From an uncultured Clostridia bacterium (GTDB lineage: Bacteria; Bacillota; Clostridia; Oscillospirales; Acutalibacteraceae), in NCBI GenBank assembly GCA_946409885.1, contig CAMJYF010000111.1:1-6526 (forward strand): a DNA stretch of 6,526 nt. Reading direction: 5' to 3'. A program made the translations under genes and the position numbers. A model generated the notes under the pieces. It ran no database searches and was not told where the DNA came from. It saw only the letters and a program-made list of their open reading frames with translations. Every line of letters starts with the position of its first letter. Position 1 is the first letter of the stretch. Of the stretch, positions 1-5,533 are shown piece by piece.

Positions 1-180
1 TTCGCCATCCAGTCCGGCCGCGAGGTGCGCATCATCGTAAAGCCGGAGCAGGTCTCCGACGACCGCATGGTGATCCTCGCCAGAGAGATCGCCAAGAAGA
101 TCGAGGACGAGATGGATTACCCGGGCCAGATCAAGGTGCATCTGATCCGCGAAAACCGCGTGTTCGATTACGCGAAATAA
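1..180 (+). CDS. rny: Ribonuclease Y, C-terminal end (5' partial)
   Basis: The first 59 codons, read in frame 1 to a TAA stop, encode the C-terminal end of ribonuclease Y. This membrane-anchored endoribonuclease starts bulk mRNA decay in many Gram-positive bacteria. The visible part has the characteristic ending: [11 protein letters not shown], then VKPEQVSDD, an amphipathic stretch ([14 protein letters not shown]), YPGQIKV, and a last segment IREN..VFDYAK. This is the conserved region after the HD domain. The KH and HD domains and the membrane anchor lie outside the window. The downstream neighbour is a ymdB homologue, the same order as in Bacillus subtilis, which supports the call. A terminator begins nine bases after the stop, so rny probably ends its own transcript. 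Confidence 0.95.
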   Translation, partial: FAIQSGREVRIIVKPEQVSDDRMVILAREIAKKIEDEMDYPGQIKVHLIRENRVFDYAK

Positions 181-189
181 ACGATCCTG

Positions 190-223
190 AAAGGCCCCTG
201 CCTCATCTGCGGTGGGGGCTTTT
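190..223 (+). terminator. Rho-independent terminator of rny
   Basis: A 13-bp stem pairs 190-202 with 211-223 around an 8-base loop. Ten pairs are Watson-Crick and three are G-T. The 3' arm ends in TTTT. It starts nine bases after the rny stop codon. The T run is short and lies within the stem, so some readthrough into the repeat region is possible. Confidence 0.85.
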
Positions 224-258
224 GATTAGTGGTTAGTGATTAGTGGTTAGTGATTAGT
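224..258 (+). repeat. Heptamer array A, inverted arm (5 units)
   Basis: Five exact 7-base units alternate GATTAGT and GGTTAGT (224-230, 231-237, 238-244, 245-251, 252-258), so the sequence also has a 14-base period. It begins directly after the last T of the rny terminator. The reverse complement reads (A/G)CTAA(T/C)C-type units and matches positions 395-429 of the downstream array at 33 of 35 positions. The array therefore belongs to the same repeat family in opposite orientation. Every frame meets TAG within a few units, so it is not coding. Confidence 0.93.
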
Positions 259-259
259 A

Positions 260-287
260 TTGAAATCTTTGTTGCGATGTGGATAAA
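260..287 (+). promoter_or_regulatory. Candidate sigma-A-type promoter in the ymdB leader
   Basis: TTGAAA (260-265) resembles a -35 box. GATAAA (282-287) matches four of six bases of a -10 box, with a 16-base spacer. It sits in the 112-base unique block (259-370) between the two inverted heptamer arms. That block is more AT-rich than the genes and otherwise holds no recognisable gene. If transcription starts near 294, the transcript would include the downstream repeat arm but not the upstream one. This is a motif match only. Confidence 0.3.
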
Positions 288-370
288 CAATCTGACCGAA
301 TGTCAATCATTCCTTTTTGTGTCCGCTGACAACACCGCCAATTGCTGATTCCCTCCACTTTTTTCCGTTG

Positions 371-482
371 ACCACTATCCATTAATCACTATCCACTAAT
401 CACTATCCACTAATCACTATCCACTAATCACTATCCACTAACCACTATCCACTAACCACTAACCACTATCCACTAACCACTA
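371..482 (+). repeat. Heptamer array A, long arm (16 units) ending at the ymdB ribosome-binding site
   Basis: Sixteen contiguous 7-base units fit the consensus (A/T)(C/T)CACTA. Only TCCATTA at 378-384 breaks the core. From 385 to 440 the units strictly alternate ATCACTA and TCCACTA (14-base period). From 441 onward they mix ACCACTA and TCCACTA. A partial unit, TCAC (483-486), is followed by an A run and the Shine-Dalgarno sequence. No spacers interrupt the units, so this is a simple tandem repeat and not CRISPR. Stop codons recur in all plus frames. Confidence 0.95.
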
Positions 483-490
483 TCACAAAA

Positions 491-497
491 AAGGAGG
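491..497 (+). promoter_or_regulatory. Strong ribosome-binding site of ymdB
   Basis: AAGGAGG lies four bases (CGCT) before the ATG at 502 and fixes that start. The spacing is slightly short. The site is separated from the heptamer array only by a short A run, so folding of the array could directly affect ribosome access. Confidence 0.9.
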
Positions 498-501
498 CGC
501 T

Positions 502-1281
502 ATGCGGATCCTGTTCCTCGGGGACGTGGTCTCCGAACCGGGCTGTGAATTTGTCCGCAGAAAGCTGCCCGGATTCAAAAAGCTGCAGCAGATCGATTTC
601 TGTATCGTCAACGGAGAAAACTCCGCCAAGGGCAACGGGATCACGCCCCAGTCGGCGGAGCATCTGCTGGCCTCCGGCGCGGACCTGCTGACCACCGGCA
701 ACCATGTATTCAAACGGCCGGAGGCGGAGCGGCTGCTGGACGAGGGCGTGCTGCCCGTGATCCGGCCCGCGAATTTTCACCGGTCCGCCCCGGGCAAAGG
801 CGTGTGGGTGCTGGAAAAGCGCGGCCTGCGGCTGGGCGTGGCCAATCTCATCGGCCGGGTGAACATGGACCAGGCGGACGATCCCTTTGACTGCGCGGAC
901 CGTATCCTGAAGGACTTTGCCGACCAGGGCGTCCGCCATATCCTTATCGACTTTCACGCGGAGGCCACCTCCGAAAAGCGGGCCATGGGCTTTTGGGTCA
1001 ACGGCAGGGCCAGCGCCCTGGTGGGCACCCACACCCACGTACAGACGGCCGATGCGCAGCTGCTTTCCGGCGGCACCGCCTACATTACCGACGCGGGCAT
1101 GACCGGCGTGATCGATTCCGTGCTGGGCGTGAGCATCGAAAGCGCCACCTACAAAATGCGCACCGGGCTGCCGGTGCGGTTTGAACATCCGGAGGGAGAT
1201 TGCTCCATGCAGGGCGCGGTGATCGAAACCAACCCCGCCACCGGCAGGGCCACCTCCATAGAAAGCTTTTGTATTGAATGA
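502..1281 (+). CDS. ymdB: YmdB-family metallophosphoesterase (2',3'-cyclic nucleotide phosphodiesterase)
   Basis: This 259-residue protein matches the YmdB family in length and along its whole sequence. In Bacillus subtilis YmdB is a dinuclear metal phosphodiesterase acting on 2',3'-cyclic nucleotides, with wide effects on biofilm and motility gene expression. The metal ligands are all visible: D8 in LGDVV, E39 and N40 in NGEN, N67 and H68 in TTGNH, H152 in DFHAEATSEK, and H177 and H179 in GTHTHVQTAD. The family segments RPANF, NLIGRV and YITDAGMTG are also present. No signal peptide or membrane segment is seen, so the enzyme should be cytoplasmic. The start is set by a strong ribosome-binding site and the canonical MRILFLGD opening. 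It lies downstream of rny as in Bacillus, and its TGA overlaps the start of the next gene by four bases, which implies co-translation. Confidence 0.95.
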   Translation: MRILFLGDVVSEPGCEFVRRKLPGFKKLQQIDFCIVNGENSAKGNGITPQSAEHLLASGADLLTTGNHVFKRPEAERLLDEGVLPVIRPANFHRSAPGKGVWVLEKRGLRLGVANLIGRVNMDQADDPFDCADRILKDFADQGVRHILIDFHAEATSEKRAMGFWVNGRASALVGTHTHVQTADAQLLSGGTAYITDAGMTGVIDSVLGVSIESATYKMRTGLPVRFEHPEGDCSMQGAVIETNPATGRATSIESFCIE

Positions 1282-2828
1282 TGAAACGATTTTTGTTCCC
1301 GCTCCGGCGGGCGCTGGCGCTGCTGCTGTGCCTGCTGCTGCCCCTTGCCATGAACGGCTGCGGGCCGGAGGAGCCGGAAGACGTCACCGAACCGGAAATC
1401 ACCACGGAACCGCCCCCCGAAGTGCCGGAGGGCAGCGTCGCCGTGCCCTATCTGCCGGAGGACAGCCTGAACCCCTTCCGGATCGAAACGGTGATCAACG
1501 CGCCGCTGGTATCGCTTTACTGCCGGGGGCTGTACCGGCTGGATACCGGTTTTACCCCGGTGAACGATCTGGCCCAGTCGGAGATCGTCTCCACCGGCAA
1601 CGTAAAAGTGAACCTGAAGCAGGGGCTGGTCTTTTCGGACGGCTCCCCCCTTACCGCGCAGGACGTGGTATATTCTTACGGGCTGGCGAAGGAATCCGTC
1701 CTATACCGGGAGCACCTGAACAATATGGAATCCTGCGCCGCGCCGGACGACATGACGGTGCTGTTTACCCTGGACCACCCGGATGTGAACGTGTTGAACG
1801 GCCTGCTCTTCCCGGTGGTAAAGGAAGGCACGGCCGACACAAAGGACGCGCTGCCCGTCAGCTGCGGGCCTTATCAGTTTACGCAGGACGGCATTCGCCT
1901 GTCGCTGACCTGCAACACTCGCAGCGGGGAGGACCTGCCCCCCGTGGGCACGGTGCGGCTGACGGAGGTGACGGAGAACACGGTGCTGGAATCGCTGGTG
2001 GATTCCGGCGACGTGAACTTCTGCTGTTCCGATCTTTCCCGTGGCAGCGCCAAGCGCACCTATTCCTCCGCCACGGATATCTACCTGAACAACCTGGTGT
2101 TCATCGGCATGAACCGGAAGAACGTCAACCTGGGGGCGGCGGATCTGCGCCGCGCGCTTTCGCTGGCGCTGGACCGGCAGGAGATCGTCTCCGCCGGGTT
2201 CCAGAGCTTCGCCCGGGCCGCCGCGCTGCCCTTCAACACCTCCTGGAAGGCGGTGGCGGATTCCGCCGTGGCCGCCGGGATCTCCTTCAACGCGGATAAC
2301 GCCGCGGCCGACGCCCTCCTGAACGCCTACGGGGCCGGGACCGGCGGCGAACCCTGCTACCTGACGCTGCTGTGCCCGGAGGACAACAGCTTTCTGCGCA
2401 ACACGGCGGGCGTGATCGTCCGGCAGCTGGCCAAAAACAACATCGACGTGACCGTGGAGACCGTGGACCGGTACGACTACCGGGAACGGCTGGCCACGGA
2501 GGATTTCGACTGCTACCTGGGCGAGATCAAGCTGAGCCCCACCATGGACCTTTCACCGTTTTTCAGCTACGACGGCGCGGCCATATACGGCATTGACCCG
2601 GAGGAGGGCGAGCTGGGCGAGCGCTACGAGGCGTACCGGGGGGGCGAGCTGCCGCTGGACGATTTCCTGACCTCCTTTGTGGCGGAAACGCCCTTTATCC
2701 CCCTGTGCTTCCGCAACGGCAGAATGTGTTACACCTCCGATATCACCGCCGTTTCCGGCGTTTCGGAATTCAGCGTTTTCGGGCAGATCGCCGGCTGGCA
2801 GGTGGATACGGAGCACGCCCACGGCTAA
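1278..2828 (+). CDS. Family 5 (peptide/nickel-type) ABC transporter solute-binding lipoprotein
   Basis: This 516-residue exported protein resembles extracellular solute-binding proteins of family 5, which deliver oligopeptides or related ligands to ABC importers. A basic start (MMKRF..RR) and a leucine-rich core (about residues 12-25) are followed by C28, the likely lipid-modified cysteine. The lipobox, AMNGC, is unusual because of Asn at -2. An acidic Pro/Thr-rich linker (30-50) follows. Domain signatures are SLNPF (63-67), GLYRLD (84-89), LVFSDGSPLTAQDVVYS (117-133), GPYQF (197-201), NLVFIGMN (272-279) and LRRALSLALDR (290-300). The start overlaps the ymdB stop as ATGA and no Shine-Dalgarno is visible, so translation is probably coupled; a second ATG at 1281 is an alternative. 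No permease or ATPase gene is nearby, so the transporter partner and ligand are unknown. The mature part has 11 further cysteines, which is many for an exported protein. Confidence 0.88.
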   Translation: MMKRFLFPLRRALALLLCLLLPLAMNGCGPEEPEDVTEPEITTEPPPEVPEGSVAVPYLPEDSLNPFRIETVINAPLVSLYCRGLYRLDTGFTPVNDLAQSEIVSTGNVKVNLKQGLVFSDGSPLTAQDVVYSYGLAKESVLYREHLNNMESCAAPDDMTVLFTLDHPDVNVLNGLLFPVVKEGTADTKDALPVSCGPYQFTQDGIRLSLTCNTRSGEDLPPVGTVRLTEVTENTVLESLVDSGDVNFCCSDLSRGSAKRTYSSATDIYLNNLVFIGMNRKNVNLGAADLRRALSLALDRQEIVSAGFQSFARAAALPFNTSWKAVADSAVAAGISFNADNAAADALLNAYGAGTGGEPCYLTLLCPEDNSFLRNTAGVIVRQLAKNNIDVTVETVDRYDYRERLATEDFDCYLGEIKLSPTMDLSPFFSYDGAAIYGIDPEEGELGERYEAYRGGELPLDDFLTSFVAETPFIPLCFRNGRMCYTSDITAVSGVSEFSVFGQIAGWQVDTEHAHG

Positions 2829-2846
2829 CGGCGCCGCGCGCCGTTT
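2827..2846 (+). terminator. Possible weak terminator hairpin overlapping the stop codon
   Basis: A perfect 7-bp GC-rich stem pairs 2827-2833 with 2839-2845 around a 5-base loop and overlaps the TAA of the solute-binding protein gene. Only three T residues follow (2844-2846), so it may act as a 3'-end stabiliser or a weak terminator. Confidence 0.4.
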
Positions 2847-2900
2847 CAGTCGCAAGCCGCAAGTCGTAAGTCAAGTCGTAAGTCGTAAGTCGTAAGTCGT
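2847..2900 (+). repeat. Heptamer array B (AAGTCGT type)
   Basis: Seven heptamers plus one shortened unit: CAGTCGC (2847-2853), AAGCCGC (2854-2860), AAGTCGT (2861-2867), AAGTC (2868-2872, two bases lost), then four perfect AAGTCGT units (2873-2900). The 5' units are diverged and the 3' units identical, as expected for decay at one edge and recent slippage at the other. Rotated as TAAGTCG, it matches the inverted arm of array A (TTAGTGG) at five of seven positions. It may therefore be a diverged member of the same family in the same relative orientation. Confidence 0.92.
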
Positions 2901-2907
2901 AATCAGA

Positions 2908-2947
2908 GACGCCCTTTGGCGTTCCTGTTAAACACAGAAGGAACGCC
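2908..2947 (+). promoter_or_regulatory. Alternative stem-loops between heptamer arrays (terminator or attenuator candidate)
   Basis: The segment 2918-2926 (GGCGTTCCT) can pair perfectly over 9 bp with 2939-2947 (AGGAACGCC) around a 12-base loop. Its first six bases can instead pair with 2908-2913 (GACGCC) in a 6-bp stem with a CTTT loop and one G-T pair. The two structures exclude each other. Neither is followed by a clean T run; the nearest is TTTT at 2955-2958 after TCCGCCG. It could be a degenerate terminator of the upstream operon or a leader switch for the transporter gene. No ligand-binding riboswitch class is recognised. Confidence 0.45.
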
Positions 2948-2984
2948 TCCGCCGTTTTACAAAAACATCTTTTCCTCACAACTT

Positions 2985-3026
2985 CCGACTAACCACTAAC
3001 CACTATCCACTAACCACTAACCACTA
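2985..3026 (+). repeat. Heptamer array A, second locus (6 units) ending at the symporter ribosome-binding site
   Basis: Six contiguous heptamers: CCGACTA (2985-2991), ACCACTA twice, TCCACTA, then ACCACTA twice, ending at 3026. This is the same family and orientation as the array before ymdB, 2.5 kb away and in front of an unrelated gene. The first unit is a hybrid: it carries GACT, the reverse complement of the AGTC core of array B. The array meets the A run and Shine-Dalgarno directly. Confidence 0.94.
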
Positions 3027-3028
3027 AA

Positions 3029-3035
3029 AAGGAGG
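3029..3035 (+). promoter_or_regulatory. Strong ribosome-binding site of the GPH symporter
   Basis: AAGGAGG is followed by six bases (CCGCCT) and the ATG at 3042, fixing the start. As at ymdB, only a few A residues separate it from the last heptamer unit. I see no convincing -35/-10 pair in 2901-3028. Confidence 0.88.
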
Positions 3036-3041
3036 CCGCCT

Positions 3042-4502
3042 ATGAAGCCGTTGTTTTTATTCACCAAGGATACCAAAGGGCCGGGCTACGTGCCCAACAA
3101 CCAGATCTTCGCCTACGCCTCAGGGCTGACGGGGCAGAACATCTCCTATTCCTACGTTTCCGGCTGGCTGCGGTATTTCTGCATCAACATCCTGCACATC
3201 GATTCGCTGAAGGTGGGCTCCATCTTCTCCGCCAGCTATGTGTGGGACGCCATCAACGACCCGGTGGTGGGCGCCTACGTGGACCGGCGGAAATACAGGC
3301 CCTATCACAAGCTGCGGCCCTACCTGCTGTGGTGCCCGCCGCTGATCGGCCTGCTGATCGCCGCCATGTTCTTTGACGTGAACTTTTCCGAAAACGGCAA
3401 GGTGGCGTACATCCTGATCCTCTACTTCGCCTTTGACCTGATCTACTCCTTTCAGGACGTGGGCCTGTGGGGCATGATCGCCCTTTCCTCCCCCCATTCG
3501 GAGGAGCGCTCCCGGGTGGCCCAGTGGGTTTCCATCGGCGCGGGGGCCGGCGGCGCCATCGTGGGGCTGTTCCAGCAGCTGCGCAGCATGATGACCGGCG
3601 CGGGCATACGGGATATGACCGTGTTTTTGATCTTCGGCTTTGTGTTCGGCCTGGGCGGCGAGCTGCTTTCCATGAACGCCTACCGCATCAAAGAGCTGGT
3701 GGCCACCGACCCGCCCCAGAAGGAGAGCGTCTGGCAGTCGCTGGCGGTCATCCGCCACAATCCCACGCTGCTGCTGATCTCCTTCGCCCGGCTGTCGCAG
3801 GAGTGCAGCCCCAAGGTGCAGAACGCCTATTTCTTTGAAAACTGCACCCATTACCGGATCGGCAATACGCAGATCAGCGGGCAGAACGCGGAATTCCTCT
3901 ACGGGCTGTTCGGGGGCATTCCCGGGGCGGCGGCGCAGTTTTTCGCCAACAAAATCGCGGAGAAGATCGGCGGTATGAAGCGCATTCTGCTGATCTCCCA
4001 ATCCGCCTCCATCCTCATCCGGGTGATCACCTTCTTTATCGGGTACGATTCCTTCCCCAAGTTCATCATCATGACGCTGCTGATCTCCTTTGTGAACCTG
4101 CCGGGCTCCCTGATGGATATCGCCCACCGGTCCCTGACCAGCGATTCCATCGACGAGCTGGAGCTGAAGACCGGCCTGCGCACCGAGGGCGTTTCCTTCA
4201 GTATGCAGAATTTTACCAGCAAGATGCGCAGCGGCGTGGCCACGCTGATTGAGGGCGTGCTGCTGAAAAGGCTGGGCTACGACAGCTACCGCAAGGAGCA
4301 GGGCCTGCCCCAGAGCGAAACCTTTTTGAAATGGCAGTGGCCCATGTTCTGCCTTGGCCCCGTGGTGGGGGCCGTCCTTTACCTGATCATCATCAGCTTT
4401 GTAAAAGACGACAAAAACCGCCGCGCGGAGGTGGAAAGGCAGCTGAAGGAACGGAGAGCGGCAAACGAAGAGCGGAGTGCGGAGAGCGGAGAGCGGAGAT
4501 AA
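3042..4502 (+). CDS. GPH-family (MFS) sugar/cation symporter
   Basis: This 486-residue polytopic membrane protein belongs to the glycoside-pentoside-hexuronide:cation symporter branch of the major facilitator superfamily, which imports glycosides or sugar acids with Na+ or H+. Diagnostic motifs are WDAINDPVVGAYVDR (68-82), with the conserved D69, D73 and P74, followed by the basic RKYRPYHKLRPY loop. Near the C-terminus is DELELKTGLRTEG (371-383), the D/E..KTG.R.EG motif typical of the family. Hydrophobic segments are clear near 57-80, 95-112, 121-142, 165-178, 192-212, 241-255, 284-303, 313-333, 338-358 and 433-454. The substrate cannot be told from sequence. The last residues (about 456-486) form a charged cytoplasmic tail, and residues 470-486 are encoded by a heptamer repeat. 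No glycoside hydrolase lies beside it. A strong terminator follows. Confidence 0.9.
   Translation: MKPLFLFTKDTKGPGYVPNNQIFAYASGLTGQNISYSYVSGWLRYFCINILHIDSLKVGSIFSASYVWDAINDPVVGAYVDRRKYRPYHKLRPYLLWCPPLIGLLIAAMFFDVNFSENGKVAYILILYFAFDLIYSFQDVGLWGMIALSSPHSEERSRVAQWVSIGAGAGGAIVGLFQQLRSMMTGAGIRDMTVFLIFGFVFGLGGELLSMNAYRIKELVATDPPQKESVWQSLAVIRHNPTLLLISFARLSQECSPKVQNAYFFENCTHYRIGNTQISGQNAEFLYGLFGGIPGAAAQFFANKIAEKIGGMKRILLISQSASILIRVITFFIGYDSFPKFIIMTLLISFVNLPGSLMDIAHRSLTSDSIDELELKTGLRTEGVSFSMQNFTSKMRSGVATLIEGVLLKRLGYDSYRKEQGLPQSETFLKWQWPMFCLGPVVGAVLYLIIISFVKDDKNRRAEVERQLKERRAANEERSAESGERR
4449..4497 (+). repeat. Heptamer array C (GAGCGGA type) inside the symporter's 3' end
   Basis: Seven contiguous 7-base units follow GAGCGGA: GAACGGA, GAGCGGC, AAACGAA, GAGCGGA, GTGCGGA, GAGCGGA, GAGCGGA. 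The last two bases before the stop (GA, 4498-4499) begin another unit and the TAA at 4500 ends it. The array encodes residues 470-486, a tail rich in Glu, Arg and Ala. Unlike arrays A and B, this unit gives no stop codon in any of the six frames, so it can exist inside a gene. Confidence 0.9.
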
Positions 4503-4517
4503 CTACAAATCAACAGC

Positions 4518-4557
4518 AAAACACCTTGGGCAGGCTTTCCCGTCCAAGGTGTTTTTT
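4518..4557. terminator. Strong bidirectional rho-independent terminator
   Basis: A perfect 12-bp stem pairs 4518-4529 (AAAACACCTTGG) with 4544-4555 around a 14-base loop. Six T residues end the plus strand (4552-4557), and the A run at the stem base gives four T residues on the minus strand. It lies between convergent genes, 15 bases after the symporter stop and 25 bases beyond the end of the minus-strand esterase, so it can serve both. Confidence 0.93.
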
Positions 4558-4582
4558 CTATACGTTTCTATACGCGGCGGTA

Positions 4583-5470
4583 TCAGTACCCGAAATAGGT
4601 TTCGCAGTAGCGGAACAGGGTGTTGTCGTAGGTCTTTTCGCTGAGGGGATCCAGCAGCAGGCCGTGGCCGGACAGGGGGTAGAAGACGTAGTCGTAGCCG
4701 CTCCCGTTCTCGCCGAAGGTATCGCGGAAGGCCTTTTCCATGGCCTGCCGGTTGCCCGGCGTTACGATGGGGTCGTTGCCGGCGTAGGCGAACAGGGAGG
4801 GCATGGTATTTTCATTCACATAGTACACGGGGGAGATCTCCTTGCTCAGGCGGTCCGCCTCACCGTTTTCCTTCATCTCATCGGTGACGGTAACGCCGGT
4901 GAGCATGGTGGTCAGCGAATAGGAGACGTCGCCCCAGGCGGCCGTGGTCAGATCGGCGGGGCCCACCCGGTTGGCGGTGAAGGCCAGCGCAATGGGGGAG
5001 GTCTCCGGGCGGGTGTAGCTGTACAGCATGGAGATGTGCCCGCCGGCGGAATACCCGGCCGTGGCCAGTTTGGTGATGTTCAGACCCTTTTCCTCACCAA
5101 AATCCTTGATGGCCTGAATGCAGGCCCCCACCTCGTCCAGCATGGTGTAGACGGTCACGTCCGTGGCGGTACCGTTGACGCAGAGGGAATAGCTCATGGT
5201 GGCGGCAACGTAGCCCTTCATGGCGATCTTTTTGCAGTGGGCCGCCATATCCTCCTTTTCGCCGCCCGTCCAGGAGCCGCCGTGGATGTACAGCACGCAG
5301 CCGTTATACTCCCGGTCGTAGGCGCTTTTTGGCACGTAAACGGTGACCAGGTCCCGCTCGGCCTCGCCGTAGCGGATATTTTCATACACGTCGAATTTTT
5401 GGCCGATGAGACCGAACATGGTCTGCAGCATCAGCATGATCGTCAGCAGTAATCCCAGTACTTTTTGCAT
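4583..5470 (-). CDS. Exported alpha/beta-hydrolase esterase (HSL/BD-FAE-like)
   Basis: This 295-residue alpha/beta-hydrolase resembles the hormone-sensitive-lipase / acetyl-xylan or feruloyl esterase-like group, which cleaves small carboxylic esters. An uncleaved anchor or signal peptide is likely at residues 1-23 (MQKVLGLLLT followed by a hydrophobic run). The oxyanion-hole motif is YIHGGSW (61-67, HGG at 63-65). The nucleophile elbow is GYSAGGH with S141. The acid is probably D233 in AGNDPIVT, and the catalytic histidine H269 in LSGHGLLLD. All three triad residues are in the expected order, so the enzyme should be active. The ATG at 5470 has only a weak purine-rich site (GAAAGAGA) ten bases upstream. 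It starts 63 bases after the stop of the upstream minus-strand hydrolase with no terminator between, so the two may share a transcript. The substrate is unknown. Confidence 0.87.
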   Translation of the reverse strand: MQKVLGLLLTIMLMLQTMFGLIGQKFDVYENIRYGEAERDLVTVYVPKSAYDREYNGCVLYIHGGSWTGGEKEDMAAHCKKIAMKGYVAATMSYSLCVNGTATDVTVYTMLDEVGACIQAIKDFGEEKGLNITKLATAGYSAGGHISMLYSYTRPETSPIALAFTANRVGPADLTTAAWGDVSYSLTTMLTGVTVTDEMKENGEADRLSKEISPVYYVNENTMPSLFAYAGNDPIVTPGNRQAMEKAFRDTFGENGSGYDYVFYPLSGHGLLLDPLSEKTYDNTLFRYCETYFGY

Positions 5471-5533
5471 CGTCAGTTACTCTCTTTCTGTTGTTGTTTT
5501 TGGTCATTTTCTCTTCCCGTTCCGGGGGACTGC

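Noticed and set aside
371..486. Possible CRISPR array
   Set aside because: The 7-base units are contiguous with no unique spacers, and no cas genes are present; this is a simple tandem repeat.
1157..1179. Inverted repeat GCACCGG/CCGGTGC inside ymdB
   Set aside because: It is a short GC-rich palindrome fully explained by coding sequence, with no T run and no position suggesting regulation.
466..1188. Minus-strand open frame antisense to ymdB (240 codons)
   Set aside because: Composition is that of a shadow frame; ymdB retains every metal ligand on the plus strand.
1274..2299. Plus-strand open frame (341 codons) starting at the ymdB/binding-protein junction
   Set aside because: It is the other frame of the binding-protein gene, Gly/Arg/Ala-rich, with no domain and no ribosome-binding site.
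3120..4127. Long open frame on the minus strand opposite the symporter (335 codons)
   Set aside because: Its His/Gln/Gly-rich translation has no recognisable domain and lies fully antisense to a well-supported membrane protein; it results from high-GC codon use.
4331..5452. Long plus-strand open frame spanning the symporter end, the terminator and the esterase antisense (373 codons)
   Set aside because: It crosses a strong terminator and its His/Gly/Val-rich sequence mirrors the esterase codons; the esterase has a full catalytic triad on the other strand.
5380..5507. Small minus-strand reading frame starting at the ATG 5507-5505, before the esterase
   Set aside because: It overlaps the esterase start out of frame, has no proper ribosome-binding site and no recognisable peptide; too weak to call.
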